Below, piece after piece: positions 52,660-62,037 of a stretch of 64,000 nt of DNA. A model generated the notes under the pieces. That model did no database searches. It saw only the letters and a list, made by a program, of their open reading frames with translations, and was not told the DNA's origin. The DNA lies in contig NZ_JAUDCO010000009.1 in NCBI RefSeq assembly GCF_030373545.1, forward strand, positions 1-64,000, given 5' to 3'. The first letter of the stretch is position 1. Every line of letters starts with the position of its first letter. Source of the DNA: Collinsella tanakaei (lineage in GTDB: Bacteria > Actinomycetota > Coriobacteriia > Coriobacteriales > Coriobacteriaceae). A program made the position numbers and the translations under genes.

Positions 52660-54828
52660 TTAGTTCATACGACGACGCATAATCCAGACGCCGGCGCCAA
52701 GGCAGGCGGCGCTTGCCGTCGCAACGGCCGCCACGACAGCAAACGAGCTGTCGCCGGTCTGCGGCAGATCGCCGGTCGGCTTCTTGGTGTCGGTCGGCTT
52801 CTTGGTGTCGTCGGGACGCTGCGTGGGCTTCTCGGTCGGATCATCCGTCGGGTCCTCGGAAGGATCGGTGCTCGGATCGGAAGGATCGGTGCCCGGGTCA
52901 GTTGCCGGCTCCTCGATCGTGATGACCGCAGGATCCGAAAGGGCCGTCAGACCAGCCGCATTGGTGACCTCGACGACATACGTCTTGGCACCGACCGTAT
53001 CGGTGTCGACGGCGAGCTGGGGGCTCGTCGCGCCATCGATCGCGGTAAAGGCGGACAGGTCGTCAACGGACTCGATGGCGCCATCAGCAACGTACCACTG
53101 ATACGTCAGGGCATCGGAGTCATAGGCGGCCTCAGCGGTGACAGCGAGGTCGTCGGCGGTTGCTCCCTGCTCGTACGTCGCGGAAGCGGGCTGAGCGGTG
53201 ATCGTCGGCGCGGACAGTGCATCGGCATACACGAACGGCTCGACCATGGCGTCGGCATCGGCGTCGTAGTCGCTCGGAACGAAGGGCTCGGCCGTGTCGC
53301 CGGCAGCCACGTAGTCGCGAATCTCGTCGAGCAGCGTATCGGCCTTTGCATACAGCTGCTCGGTCACAGTCTGGAACGCCTCGTTGGCCAGCGCGGTGCG
53401 CTCATCGCCCGCGGGCAGCTGCTGCATCGCGGCATCGATCTGCTCCTGCTGATCGATGATGGACTCCTGCAGGACGTCCAGGTACGCGCGCACGCCCTCG
53501 GCTACGGTGCCGCGGTTGGCGTCGGACAGCGTGTTGATGTCCATGAAGACAAAATTGAGCACGGTGCCGTCGTAGTCGGTCATACCGTCAGTTCCGGTGT
53601 GGGACACGTCGAGCGTCTTGGAATCCGGATAGTACGCCTCGTCGACCTCGGTAAGCAGGGCGCCGTACACCGGCAGGAACACGTTGAATTCCGCCGGGGA
53701 GGTGGCGATCCACTCGATCGTGGCGATATCGGAGGAGAGGCCCTCGCGGATCTGGAACATGTGCGTCTCGGTGGTGCGCTGGCTACCGATGGCCGTGACA
53801 CCCGAAATGTTCGCGTTCACCGCAGGGCTGTCCGACTGCTCACCGCGCGCAGCATACGAGCGCAGCGCCGTCATCAGGCTGATCGGCTCGGTGGAATCGC
53901 CGGGCTTGAACATGAGCTGCGGGTCGGCAATGCTCGTGACGCTGTCGTTTTCAACCGTATAGTCGGTACCCTCGACCATGTCGACGCCGAAGTACAGGCG
54001 ACCCTGCACGTAGCGCGGATTCGCCGTGCGGGACTCGCCGTAGCTCTTGGCGACGTTCATCGTGCCGTCGTCGTAGGTCGTGTAGGTTCCGGCCTCCTTG
54101 GCGACCTCGACCAGGCGCTCCGAGTGCAGGCACACGGAGTCGTCGTCAAGGTCGACCTTGAACTGCAGGCTGCCCATATTGGGGTTGCTGGAAAGCACGT
54201 CGTCCGGCATGACGATGGCGCACCACTGCGTGCCGGAGAGCTGCATGAACACCCAGGTTTCAGCGCTGTCGGCGATGATGATCTGGTTCGCATGGTCCGA
54301 GCCGTACTCGTCGACGATCGAGCCGAGCAGCTCAACACCATCACGTGCGGACTCGGCCTGGCCGAGCACCACGTCGGCGATGTTGAACTCGCCGATGCCC
54401 TCGCCGCTGTACGGATCGACCGCAAGAACGGCGTCATTGGTATAGGTTGTTTCCGTTGAGGAGAGGGACACACCGTTTTCGTTCGTGCCCGCCTCGGAAT
54501 ACGGAGCAGGGGTTCCGTAGCCATCCCACACAGCCGAAGCGTCGCGCACATAGGTGTAGCGATAGGTCGTGCCCTCGAAGGTGTAGTTAAAAACCGACTC
54601 CTCGGAGATGTAGGTCGGATTCGTCATGGGCTCCTGAACACCGAAGAGCTTCGCGTAGCGCGTGCTGAAATCCTCGGAACGGCCGACGTAGGTGTCACCC
54701 GTCGCCGTCAGGTCGCTGCCCATGTAGATCTGGGTGCAGGCGAGTGCGTCAAGAGGCATCGCCGTCAGCAGTGCCGCAGCGAGCATCCCCCCCCCTGCAA
54801 CCTTTTGCAACAATCGCTGTACTCTCAC
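52660..54828 (-). CDS. Sortase-anchored C69 family dipeptidase
   Basis: 722 residues. A signal peptide ends ALA before CTQIYMGSDL; the exposed Cys is the nucleophile of peptidase family C69 (N-terminal nucleophile dipeptidases). The catalytic domain runs to about residue 540. An Ig-like domain follows (about 540-650), then an Asp/Pro/Thr/Lys-rich wall-spanning stretch, LPQTG, a membrane helix and RRR, the classic sortase signal. I start it at the GTG at 54828, preceded by GGAAAGGAG. It should digest dipeptides at the cell surface, supplying amino acids. No sortase gene is in this window. Confidence 0.88.
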   Translation of the reverse strand: MRVQRLLQKVAGGGMLAAALLTAMPLDALACTQIYMGSDLTATGDTYVGRSEDFSTRYAKLFGVQEPMTNPTYISEESVFNYTFEGTTYRYTYVRDASAVWDGYGTPAPYSEAGTNENGVSLSSTETTYTNDAVLAVDPYSGEGIGEFNIADVVLGQAESARDGVELLGSIVDEYGSDHANQIIIADSAETWVFMQLSGTQWCAIVMPDDVLSSNPNMGSLQFKVDLDDDSVCLHSERLVEVAKEAGTYTTYDDGTMNVAKSYGESRTANPRYVQGRLYFGVDMVEGTDYTVENDSVTSIADPQLMFKPGDSTEPISLMTALRSYAARGEQSDSPAVNANISGVTAIGSQRTTETHMFQIREGLSSDIATIEWIATSPAEFNVFLPVYGALLTEVDEAYYPDSKTLDVSHTGTDGMTDYDGTVLNFVFMDINTLSDANRGTVAEGVRAYLDVLQESIIDQQEQIDAAMQQLPAGDERTALANEAFQTVTEQLYAKADTLLDEIRDYVAAGDTAEPFVPSDYDADADAMVEPFVYADALSAPTITAQPASATYEQGATADDLAVTAEAAYDSDALTYQWYVADGAIESVDDLSAFTAIDGATSPQLAVDTDTVGAKTYVVEVTNAAGLTALSDPAVITIEEPATDPGTDPSDPSTDPSEDPTDDPTEKPTQRPDDTKKPTDTKKPTGDLPQTGDSSFAVVAAVATASAACLGAGVWIMRRRMN

Positions 54829-55202
54829 ATGCGCTCCTTTCCACGTGCCCCGCGGGGCACCCGTTCTTGCCAGCGGTGCAAGCAGGCGCCGTGCATCAGC
54901 CAACCATGCAGCGCTCAATATGCGATTCTAGAACTCGTCTGCTAGTGTTTATGCAAACGGTCGGTGTGCGGTATATAAATGGCGCCCTGAGGACTGCGAT
55001 GTCACAAAACGGTAAAAAGCTTATTAAAAAGCAGGTCAGCGCTTTAGTCTGATGACTCGCAGAAGCTGCTGTCAGATTGTACGCAATATCGCCCATTCAT
55101 TTCAGTACCGATCTATATTCATTATTGATGAGTAGCTCATTCATTTTATCCATGGCATCCAGCTCGGATGAAACCCACGAACGCACCCGCTACGCATCGT
55201 CA
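54829..55202. other. Gap between the C69 gene and the hisS terminator
   Basis: About 370 nt, AT-richer than average near 55000-55150, holding the C69 promoter region. No RNA, repeat or conserved ORF was recognised. Confidence 0.45.
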
Positions 55203-55239
55203 CAAAAACGGCGGCCCGCATCGCCAGATACGGGCCGCC
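55203..55239 (-). terminator. Intrinsic terminator of hisS
   Basis: On the minus strand GGCGGCCCG and CGGGCCGCC form a 9-bp stem around a 12-nt loop, followed by GTTTTTG. Confidence 0.8.
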
Positions 55240-55279
55240 GAGCGGTCTCTACGGAATGAAGTCGCCCTCGGGTGCCGGC

Positions 55280-56596
55280 TTATGCGAGCAGGCGGCGCAC
55301 CGCGTCGACGATCGCGCTGCGGTCCACGAGCTCCTCGTCGTGGCTCACCATGTCGCGGACCTTGACCTTGCCGGCCGCGAGCTCGTCGCCGCCGACGATC
55401 AAGATCAGGCGCGCACCGAGCTTGTCGGCCTGCTTGAACTGGCTCTTGAGCGAGCGCCCCTGGTAGTCGGCCTCGGTACGGATGCCCGCCGCGCGCAGCT
55501 CGTGCGTGAGCGCGAAGACCTCGCCACGCAGCTCGGAGCCCGCATGCGCGACATAGATGCACGAGGGCGCGTCGGAGGCCATGTCGACGCCGAACGCCTC
55601 GAGGGCGAGCATGGCGCGCTCGAAGCCCACGGCAAAGCCCACGCCCGGCGTCGGCTTGCCGCCCTCGAGCTCCACCAGCCCGTCGTAGCGTCCACCGCCG
55701 CCGATGGAGCCCACGCCGGCGCCCGGCGCCTCGACCTCGAAGACGGTGCGGGTGTAGTAGTCCAAGCCGCGCACGAGCGTGGGGTCCTCCACATACTCGA
55801 TACCGGCAGCATCGAGATAGCGCTTGACCTGCTCGTAGTGCTCGCGGCATTCGTCACATAGGTTGTCACGCATAAGGGGCGCGTCAGCCATAACCTCGCG
55901 ACAATGGTCGTTCTTGCAGTCGAAGGCGCGCAAGGGGTTGACCTCGGCGCGCTCGCGGCACTCGTCGCACATCTCGTCGGCATGGTCGAGGATGAACGAG
56001 CGCACGGCATCGCGATAGGCCGGACGGCATGAAGGGTCGCCCATGGAGTTGATGAGCAGGCGCAGGCGCGACAGGTCGAAGCCCAGGCGCTTGTAGAACT
56101 CCATCAGCATGATGATGCACTCGGCGTCGGCCGCCGGGTCGGGCGCGCCGAGCCACTCGATGCCCACCTGGTGGAACTGACGCAGGCGGCCCTTCTGCGG
56201 ACGCTCGCCGCGAAACATCGCCTCGGCATAGTAGGCCTTGAACGGCGTGGAGCCCTGCGGAACCAGGTTGTTCTCCACCACGGCGCGCACCACACCGGCC
56301 GTGCCCTCGGGGCGCAGCGCCAGGCGCTGCTTGGCCTTGAGCTTGGCGTCGGTGCCCTCCTCGAGCACGCGCGCGAAGTTGGCGCCGGAGAAGACGCGGA
56401 ACATCTCCTTGCGGACGACGTCGGTCGACTGGCCGATGCCGTGCACGAACACGTCGAGCTGCTCGATGGCCGGCGTCTCGATCGCGTCGAAGCCATAGGG
56501 CTCGAAGACGCTCGCCGCCACCTCCTGCATGCGCTGCCACGCGCGCATGTCGCGCCCGATCAGATCCTTGGTGCCCTCGGCCCGCTGTGCTTGCAT
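55280..56596 (-). CDS. hisS: Histidyl-tRNA synthetase
   Basis: Charges tRNA(His). The 438-residue class II enzyme has motif 2 (MFRGERPQKGRLRQFHQ), the His-binding VRGLDYYTRTVFE, motif 3 (GGKPTPGVGFAVGFERAM) and the C-terminal anticodon-binding domain. A cysteine-rich insertion is present (CDECRERAEVNPLRAFDCKN, CDECREHYE), characteristic of a subset of bacterial HisRS. Start ATG at 56596 follows GGGGAGG. It appears to be monocistronic, divergent from the threonine aldolase gene. Confidence 0.96.
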   Translation of the reverse strand: MQAQRAEGTKDLIGRDMRAWQRMQEVAASVFEPYGFDAIETPAIEQLDVFVHGIGQSTDVVRKEMFRVFSGANFARVLEEGTDAKLKAKQRLALRPEGTAGVVRAVVENNLVPQGSTPFKAYYAEAMFRGERPQKGRLRQFHQVGIEWLGAPDPAADAECIIMLMEFYKRLGFDLSRLRLLINSMGDPSCRPAYRDAVRSFILDHADEMCDECRERAEVNPLRAFDCKNDHCREVMADAPLMRDNLCDECREHYEQVKRYLDAAGIEYVEDPTLVRGLDYYTRTVFEVEAPGAGVGSIGGGGRYDGLVELEGGKPTPGVGFAVGFERAMLALEAFGVDMASDAPSCIYVAHAGSELRGEVFALTHELRAAGIRTEADYQGRSLKSQFKQADKLGARLILIVGGDELAAGKVKVRDMVSHDEELVDRSAIVDAVRRLLA

Positions 56597-56739
56597 GGAG
56601 ATCCTCCCCGTCGCCTCGATTCATCGACCACCCATTATATCCATGGCTCCTCGCACGCGGTATCATTCACAGCGAAATCCATGTACCTCCCCGCACGTTG
56701 ACGCCCTGCCGCCGCGCGCCGCTCGACAAAGGAGCAACC

Positions 56740-57822
56740 ATGCATCAGTTCCGCAACGACTACAGCGAGGGCGCCGCGCCCGAAATCCTGGATGCGCTCG
56801 TCCGCACCAACGCCGAGCAGACCCCCGGCTACGGGACGGACGCCCATTGCGCACGCGCAGTCGAGCTCATCTGCGCCGCCGTCGAGCAGCCGGATGCGTT
56901 CGTGACCTTCGCTCCCGGCGGCACCGTGGCAAACATCCTCGCCATCTCGGCGCTCACCGACGAGTTCGAGGGCCCCATCTGCGCCGCCGACGCGCACCCC
57001 ACCATCCATGAGACGGGCGCTATCGAGGGTTGCGGGCGCCGCCTGCTCGCCACGTACGACGACCTGGGCGTGCTCACGCCCGAGGGCGCGGAGGGCGTCT
57101 GGCGCGTATGCGCGGCAAACGGTTGCCACACCACGCGTCCCGGCATGGTCTATTTCTCCGACACCACCGAGCTCGGGCATGTGTGGACGCGCGCGGAGTT
57201 CGATGCGATCTGCGACTGGGCCGACGCGCACGAGCTTGCGATCTACGTCGACGGCGCGCGCATGGCGAGCGCCATGACCGCCGACGGTGCCGACCTGGAT
57301 ATCGCCCACATCGCGGCGCGTGCCGACGCCTTCACGCTCGGCGGCACCAAAAACGGCATGCTCTTTGGCGAGACGCTGGTGGTGAACAGGCGCAGCGAGC
57401 GCGGACGCCGCGCCATCGAGCGCCTCCCCTACCTCACCAAGCGCGCGGGCGCCATGACGGCGAAGGGCCGCCTGATGGGCGTGATGTTTGAGGCGGCGTT
57501 TGACCACGCCAACGCCGACGCGACCGGCGAGCTCGCTTACTGGCGCTACGCGCGCCACGCCAACGCGGCCGCGGTGCGCCTGGCGCACGGCATGATGGAG
57601 GCCGGGTACGAACCGTATCTGGAAACCACGGGCAACCAGCAGTTCTTCTGGGTCGCACCCGAGCTCGCCCAGCAGCTGAACCGCGCCCTCGGCACCGAGA
57701 TCTCGCTGGTGGACGATCCCACAGGCGCCGGGCGCGTCGTCGCGCGCTTCGTCACCAGCTGGGCGACACCGCAAGACGCCGTGGATGAGGCCATCGCCTT
57801 CGCCGCGAAGCTGCTCGCCTAG
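56740..57822 (+). CDS. ltaE: Low-specificity L-threonine aldolase
   Basis: A PLP enzyme that splits threonine/allo-threonine into glycine and acetaldehyde. The 360 residues show the fold-type I aldolase layout: FRNDYSEGAAPEIL at the N-terminus, PGGTVANILAI, the Asp-Gly of IYVDGARMASAM and the PLP lysine in LGGTKNGMLFG near residue 208. Start ATG at 56740 follows AAAGGAG. Its stop codon shares CTAG with the stop of the convergent DMT permease gene. It links the threonine genes at 9-12 kb to glycine supply (inference). Confidence 0.9.
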   Translation: MHQFRNDYSEGAAPEILDALVRTNAEQTPGYGTDAHCARAVELICAAVEQPDAFVTFAPGGTVANILAISALTDEFEGPICAADAHPTIHETGAIEGCGRRLLATYDDLGVLTPEGAEGVWRVCAANGCHTTRPGMVYFSDTTELGHVWTRAEFDAICDWADAHELAIYVDGARMASAMTADGADLDIAHIAARADAFTLGGTKNGMLFGETLVVNRRSERGRRAIERLPYLTKRAGAMTAKGRLMGVMFEAAFDHANADATGELAYWRYARHANAAAVRLAHGMMEAGYEPYLETTGNQQFFWVAPELAQQLNRALGTEISLVDDPTGAGRVVARFVTSWATPQDAVDEAIAFAAKLLA

Positions 57823-58787
57823 CGGCGCCCGCGCCGGCGCAAGAACGAGAAGTGCGTCTCGGACAGCACGATCGAGCAAAAAATCAGCGCAAAGCCCGCG
57901 AGCAGGCGGACGGTGAGCATCTCGCCGGCCAGCACGACCGAGAAGAACACGCCCGAGGGTGACTCCATCGACAGCAGCAGCGAGCCGGTGGAGGAGGGCA
58001 CGTGCGCCAGGCCGATGTTTTGGATGAGCAGACCCACGCAGGTGCAGATGATCGAGAGGAATGCGATCACGCCCACGAGCTGCGGCGTCCAGGCGCTCGC
58101 CGGCACAGCGGGCTCGCAGGCCAACGTGCTGACAAAGCTCAGCGCGCCCACCGCGGCGAACATCCAAAAGGTGAGCACGTTGATGTCCATATCCTGACCG
58201 TACTTCGCCGCCATCGCGATCTGGAAGGCGAAGAAGATCGCGCCGCCGAGCGTGAGCGCGTCGCCGAGCCCGACGGTCAGGCTGTCGAGCGCCACCAGGC
58301 CGATGCCCGCCAAGCACAGCAGCGCCGCCCCCATGTTGTAGCGCGTCAGCTTCTCGCGACTGATCAGGTAGCTGATGAAGGGCACGAGAATGCAATAGGT
58401 CCCGGTCAGAAACGCGCTCTTGCCCGCCGTGGTATCCGTGAGGCCGATGGTCTGCAGGCTGTAGGCCGCCCATTCGAGCACGCCCATGCCGAGCCCCACG
58501 GCCAGATAGCGCGCGTTGAAGTGCGCCAGCACGCGCCGGTGGAACAGGACGAACATGATGATCGCCGAGGAGCCGAAGCGCCACGCGAGCAGATAGAAGC
58601 TCGGCAGCACGTCGAGGGCGTCCTTCACCACGTAAAACGAGAAGCCCCAGATGCAGGCCATGGATACGAGCAGCAGCTTCCAGAAAAGCGGCGAGCGCGC
58701 TCCCGCGCCGCGCAGGCGTCCCGCGCCACGATCCTCCGGCGCGACCGGCGCGTCGCTGCCCCATATGTGCTTCTTGATGGTTTCCAT
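57819..58787 (-). CDS. DMT superfamily (EamA) permease
   Basis: A 322-residue protein with about ten membrane helices arranged as two EamA repeats (ACIWGFSFYVVKDAL and IQNIGLAHVPSSTGSLLLSMESPSGVFFS). Family members export amino acids or other small metabolites; the substrate is unknown. The ATG at 58787 (METIKKH) lacks a clear ribosome-binding site, and TACATT lies 16 nt upstream, so the mRNA may be leaderless or the start elsewhere. It converges on ltaE with a 4-nt overlap of stop codons. Confidence 0.82.
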   Translation of the reverse strand: METIKKHIWGSDAPVAPEDRGAGRLRGAGARSPLFWKLLLVSMACIWGFSFYVVKDALDVLPSFYLLAWRFGSSAIIMFVLFHRRVLAHFNARYLAVGLGMGVLEWAAYSLQTIGLTDTTAGKSAFLTGTYCILVPFISYLISREKLTRYNMGAALLCLAGIGLVALDSLTVGLGDALTLGGAIFFAFQIAMAAKYGQDMDINVLTFWMFAAVGALSFVSTLACEPAVPASAWTPQLVGVIAFLSIICTCVGLLIQNIGLAHVPSSTGSLLLSMESPSGVFFSVVLAGEMLTVRLLAGFALIFCSIVLSETHFSFLRRRGRR

Positions 58788-58916
58788 GCGGTCCAATGTA
58801 TCAGGATGCGCATGTCCGCTCAACGCGGGCCGGTGGCGCCGCCGAGAATTAACATGCCCCGCGACGTGCGGCATCCCAAGCGGCATCCCAAGCGCCACAG
58901 CGGCCCGCCCTGCACA

Positions 58917-58946
58917 AAACGGGCCGCTGCGCATCGGCAGCGGCCC
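58917..58946 (-). terminator. Intrinsic terminator of pyk
   Basis: On the minus strand GGGCCGCTG and CAGCGGCCC form a 9-bp stem followed by GTTTTG. Confidence 0.75.
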
Positions 58947-58975
58947 TGATCATCGCTGTTGTGCGGGTATCTCCG

Positions 58976-60433
58976 TTAACGCACCTGCGCCACGTGCACC
59001 ACGTTGGTGGAGGTCACGCCGTCGGTGAAGGTGATGGAGGTGTCGGGGTCGCCCACCGTGAGGACGGCGACGTCGCCCACGCGCACCACGCCGCGCTTCT
59101 TGGCGCACTCGAGCGCCGTGCGGACGATGTAGCGCTTGTCGCCGATCTCGCCCTCGGTGACCGGGTCGACGCCCCAGTAGATCGTCATCTTGCGCGTGGC
59201 CGCGTCGTGCGGGGTCACGGCCAGAATCGGCAGCATGGGACGGAAGTTGGACACCAGGCGCGCGGAGCGTCCGGACTCGGTCGGAATGATGATCGCGCGG
59301 GCCTTCACGTTGAAGGCGGTGCTCACCGCCGCCAGGCCGATCGCGCTGTTGATGGCGCGAATGCCCGTCTCGTCGGTATGGATGTCCAGACGGTTGTGCT
59401 CGGGCATGGTGGCCTCGGCGATCAGCGCGATGTTGGCCATCATCTTGACCGCCTCGAGCGGGTACTTGCCCGCCGCGGTCTCGCCGGACAGCATCGTGGC
59501 GTCCGTGCCGTCGTTGATGGCGTTGGCGACGTCGGTGACCTCGGCGCGCGTCGGGCGCGGATTGCGGATCATGGAGTCGAGCATCTGCGTGGCAGTGATG
59601 ACCGGCTTATACGCCTTGTTGCACTTCTGGATGATCTCCTTCTGGATGGTCGGGCAGACCTCGGGCGCGACCTCGACGCCCAGGTCGCCACGGGCGACCA
59701 TGATGCCGTCGGACTCCTTCAGGATCTCGTCGAAGTGATAGACGGCCAAGGCGCACTCGATCTTGGGGAAGATGTCGATGTTCCCGCCGCCGTTCTCCTC
59801 GCACAGCTTGCGGATCTCGCGCACGCCGGCGGCGTCGCGGATGAAGGAGGCGGCGATGAAGTCGATGCCTTCCTCGATGCCGAACAGGATGTCCTTGCGA
59901 TCCTGATCGGTGATCGTGGGCAGCGACAGCCTGGCGTTGGGGACGTTGACGCCCTTCTTCTCGCCCAGCTCGCCGCCGTTGTCCACATGGCAGACGATAT
60001 CCTGGCCGGAGATGCTCTTGACGGTGAGGCCGATCAGGCCGTCGTCGATCAGGATGGTGCCACCGGGATGCACCTCGCGCGGCAGCTCGAGGTGATCGAG
60101 GTAGAAGTGCTCAGCGGTACCCTGAAGGTCCTCGGAGGTCTCGGCAGCGGTGACGGTCACCGTGGAGCCGGCCACGAGCGCGACCTTCGCGTGATCCTTG
60201 AGGAAGCCCGTGCGGATCTCGGGGCCCTTGGTGTCGAGCAGGATGCCCACGGGGATGCCCAGCTCGCGGGAAATGCGCTTGACGCGCTCCATGCGAACAT
60301 GCTGCTCTTCGTGGCTTCCGTGCGAGAAGTTGAAGCGGGCGACGTTCATGCCCGCCTTGATCATCTCGCGCAGGATGTCATCGTCATCGCAGGCCGGTCC
60401 CATCGTGCATACGATCTTGGTGCGCTTGTTCAT
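58976..60433 (-). CDS. pyk: Pyruvate kinase
   Basis: Transfers phosphate from PEP to ADP, the last glycolytic step, in competition with ppc in this window for PEP. The 485 residues cover the A/B/C domains. Seen are TKIVCTMGPACD, NFSHGSHEEQ, the active-site MVARGDLGVEVAPE and ATQMLDSMIRNPRPTRAEVTDVANAI, followed by a C domain with VTPHDAATRKMTIYWGV. Start ATG at 60433 follows GGAGG. The C-terminus lacks the extra PEP-utilising domain of some Gram-positive enzymes. Monocistronic. Confidence 0.96.
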   Translation of the reverse strand: MNKRTKIVCTMGPACDDDDILREMIKAGMNVARFNFSHGSHEEQHVRMERVKRISRELGIPVGILLDTKGPEIRTGFLKDHAKVALVAGSTVTVTAAETSEDLQGTAEHFYLDHLELPREVHPGGTILIDDGLIGLTVKSISGQDIVCHVDNGGELGEKKGVNVPNARLSLPTITDQDRKDILFGIEEGIDFIAASFIRDAAGVREIRKLCEENGGGNIDIFPKIECALAVYHFDEILKESDGIMVARGDLGVEVAPEVCPTIQKEIIQKCNKAYKPVITATQMLDSMIRNPRPTRAEVTDVANAINDGTDATMLSGETAAGKYPLEAVKMMANIALIAEATMPEHNRLDIHTDETGIRAINSAIGLAAVSTAFNVKARAIIIPTESGRSARLVSNFRPMLPILAVTPHDAATRKMTIYWGVDPVTEGEIGDKRYIVRTALECAKKRGVVRVGDVAVLTVGDPDTSITFTDGVTSTNVVHVAQVR

Positions 60434-60747
60434 AAAGAACCTCCGTCTTCCGTTGTCCGATTCAGTTTGCAGGGATTAAACGTTGTCGGTCACAACAGAC
60501 TCAGCTTAATGCAAATATGTCCGTGAAAATCGCAATATCGGTGAGGGACCGTAATGTTTGGTGAGCGTACCACCAGCTCAACCGCGTTTCACATTCCCAA
60601 ATGTTATATCCCCCGATGCGACGAAGGCACGGCAGGGACAAGGCGGCACGGGGGCGCCGGCAGGGGGTCATCTGACGAAGCGACGCCTCGTCCGAAAAGG
60701 AAGACGCACCGCCCGTCGGCTTGCTCCCGTCGGGTCAGCGCCCTATG
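60434..60747. other. Non-coding gap between pyk and the fba terminator
   Basis: About 310 nt containing the pyk promoter region. I see no repeat, RNA or gene; the small forward frames here lack supporting features. Confidence 0.45.
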
Positions 60748-60780
60748 AAAAAAGCCTCGAAGCACGAGGCTTCGAGGCTT
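60748..60780 (-). terminator. Intrinsic terminator of fba
   Basis: On the minus strand AAGCCTCGAAGC and GCTTCGAGGCTT form a 12-bp perfect stem with a 5-nt loop, followed by TTTTTT. Confidence 0.9.
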
Positions 60781-60804
60781 GATGAAACGTATGGGGTCGA
60801 TGCC

Positions 60805-61653
60805 TTACGCGCGGCCCACGGAACCGAGGTTCTCCATGCGGATCTTGACGATCTTGGTGATCTCGGCCATACCGGCCTGGCCCGGCTTCTTGGGGTCGAA
60901 GCAGGTGGGGTTCTCGGCCATGTAGGCCATGAAGCCCTTCGTGAAGGCCTGACGCAGCTCGGTGGCGTAGTTGACCTTGCAGATGCCGTTCTTCACGGCC
61001 TCGGCGACCTGCTCATCGGGCACACCGGAGGTGCCGTGCAGGACGAGGGGCACGTCCACGGCGGCGCGGATGGCCTTGACGACGTCCTGCTCGATGTGGG
61101 GCTCGGCGGTGTAGACGCCGTGCGAGGTGCCCACGCCGATGGCGAGCGAGGTGCAGCCGGTGCGCTCGACGAACTCGCGGGCCTCGTCCGGATCGGTGTA
61201 GGGGCTCTCGCCCTCGACCTCGACGTCGTCCTCCTTGCCGCCGACCTTGCCGAGCTCGGCCTCGACGGGCACGCCCATGGCGGCGCCGGCGTCGGCGACG
61301 AGCTTGGTGAGGGCGATGTTGTCCTCGAAGGTCTCATGGCTGCCGTCGATCATGACGGAGGTGTAGCCGGTGCGCAGGGCCTTCATGCAGCGGTCGTAGC
61401 CGTCGCCGTGATCGAGGTGCAGGGCCACGGGAACGCTCGTGCGCTCAGCGGCGGCCTTGACCATGCCGTAGAAGTAATCGAGGCCGGTCATCTTGATGGT
61501 GCCGGAGGTCGTCTGCATGATGACGGGGGACTTGGTCTCCTCCGCGGCGGCGAGCACCGCCATGACGAACTCGAGGTTCTCGACGTTGAAGGCACCGACG
61601 GCGTAGTGGTTCTTCTGAGCGTCGAGCAGCATGTCCTTGGTGGTAACGAGCAT
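60805..61653 (-). CDS. fba: Class II fructose-bisphosphate aldolase
   Basis: A zinc-dependent aldolase of 282 residues. The zinc ligands are in HLDHGDGYDRC and HGVYTAEPHI, and in HGTSGVPDEQV; the substrate-binding NYATELRQAF follows. The same family includes tagatose-bisphosphate aldolase, but the single copy near a DeoR regulator and general length fit Fba. I start it at the ATG at 61653 (MLVTTKDML), after GGAGGGAG; the upstream frame lacks similarity. It diverges from a DeoR-family gene, with a candidate operator between them. Confidence 0.93.
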   Translation of the reverse strand: MLVTTKDMLLDAQKNHYAVGAFNVENLEFVMAVLAAAEETKSPVIMQTTSGTIKMTGLDYFYGMVKAAAERTSVPVALHLDHGDGYDRCMKALRTGYTSVMIDGSHETFEDNIALTKLVADAGAAMGVPVEAELGKVGGKEDDVEVEGESPYTDPDEAREFVERTGCTSLAIGVGTSHGVYTAEPHIEQDVVKAIRAAVDVPLVLHGTSGVPDEQVAEAVKNGICKVNYATELRQAFTKGFMAYMAENPTCFDPKKPGQAGMAEITKIVKIRMENLGSVGRA

Positions 61654-62037
61654 CGGTGTTTCGCTCCCTCCTGCCGCCGCGCACCGCGCGGATCGGCCCG
61701 CATCGGCGTCGCATCCTTGCGTGCGACGCACCTGTTGCCCCTATTGTACGAAATCGACAAATCTGCTGTTCACGGCTTAGGCGAGCGGCAGCGCGCAACC
61801 GGAAAGCAAAGAAAACCTTCCTGCGCGCACCTCGAGGTGCCTCCATGCGCGCCCCCGCCCGACAGGCGGCGCTCACCGGCGCGCCACGCGGGCGCTCTGC
61901 GTGCGCGCCACATGATTTGCGTTAAAACAAAGGATTCGCAAGCGTTTTGCTTTCCAAAAAGAAAAATAAAGCAAAATGGATTCTGCACATTTGGCACACA
62001 TTCGCATTCGTGTCGTCACGCCAAAGGAGGACCCGCC
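61654..62037. promoter_or_regulatory. Divergent promoter region with candidate DeoR operator
   Basis: TTTTGCTTT (61945-61953) and AAAGCAAAA (61968-61976) form an inverted repeat with a 14-nt spacer in an AT-rich patch about 60 nt before the DeoR start. No other gene is seen in the 384-nt gap between fba and the regulator. Confidence 0.45.
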
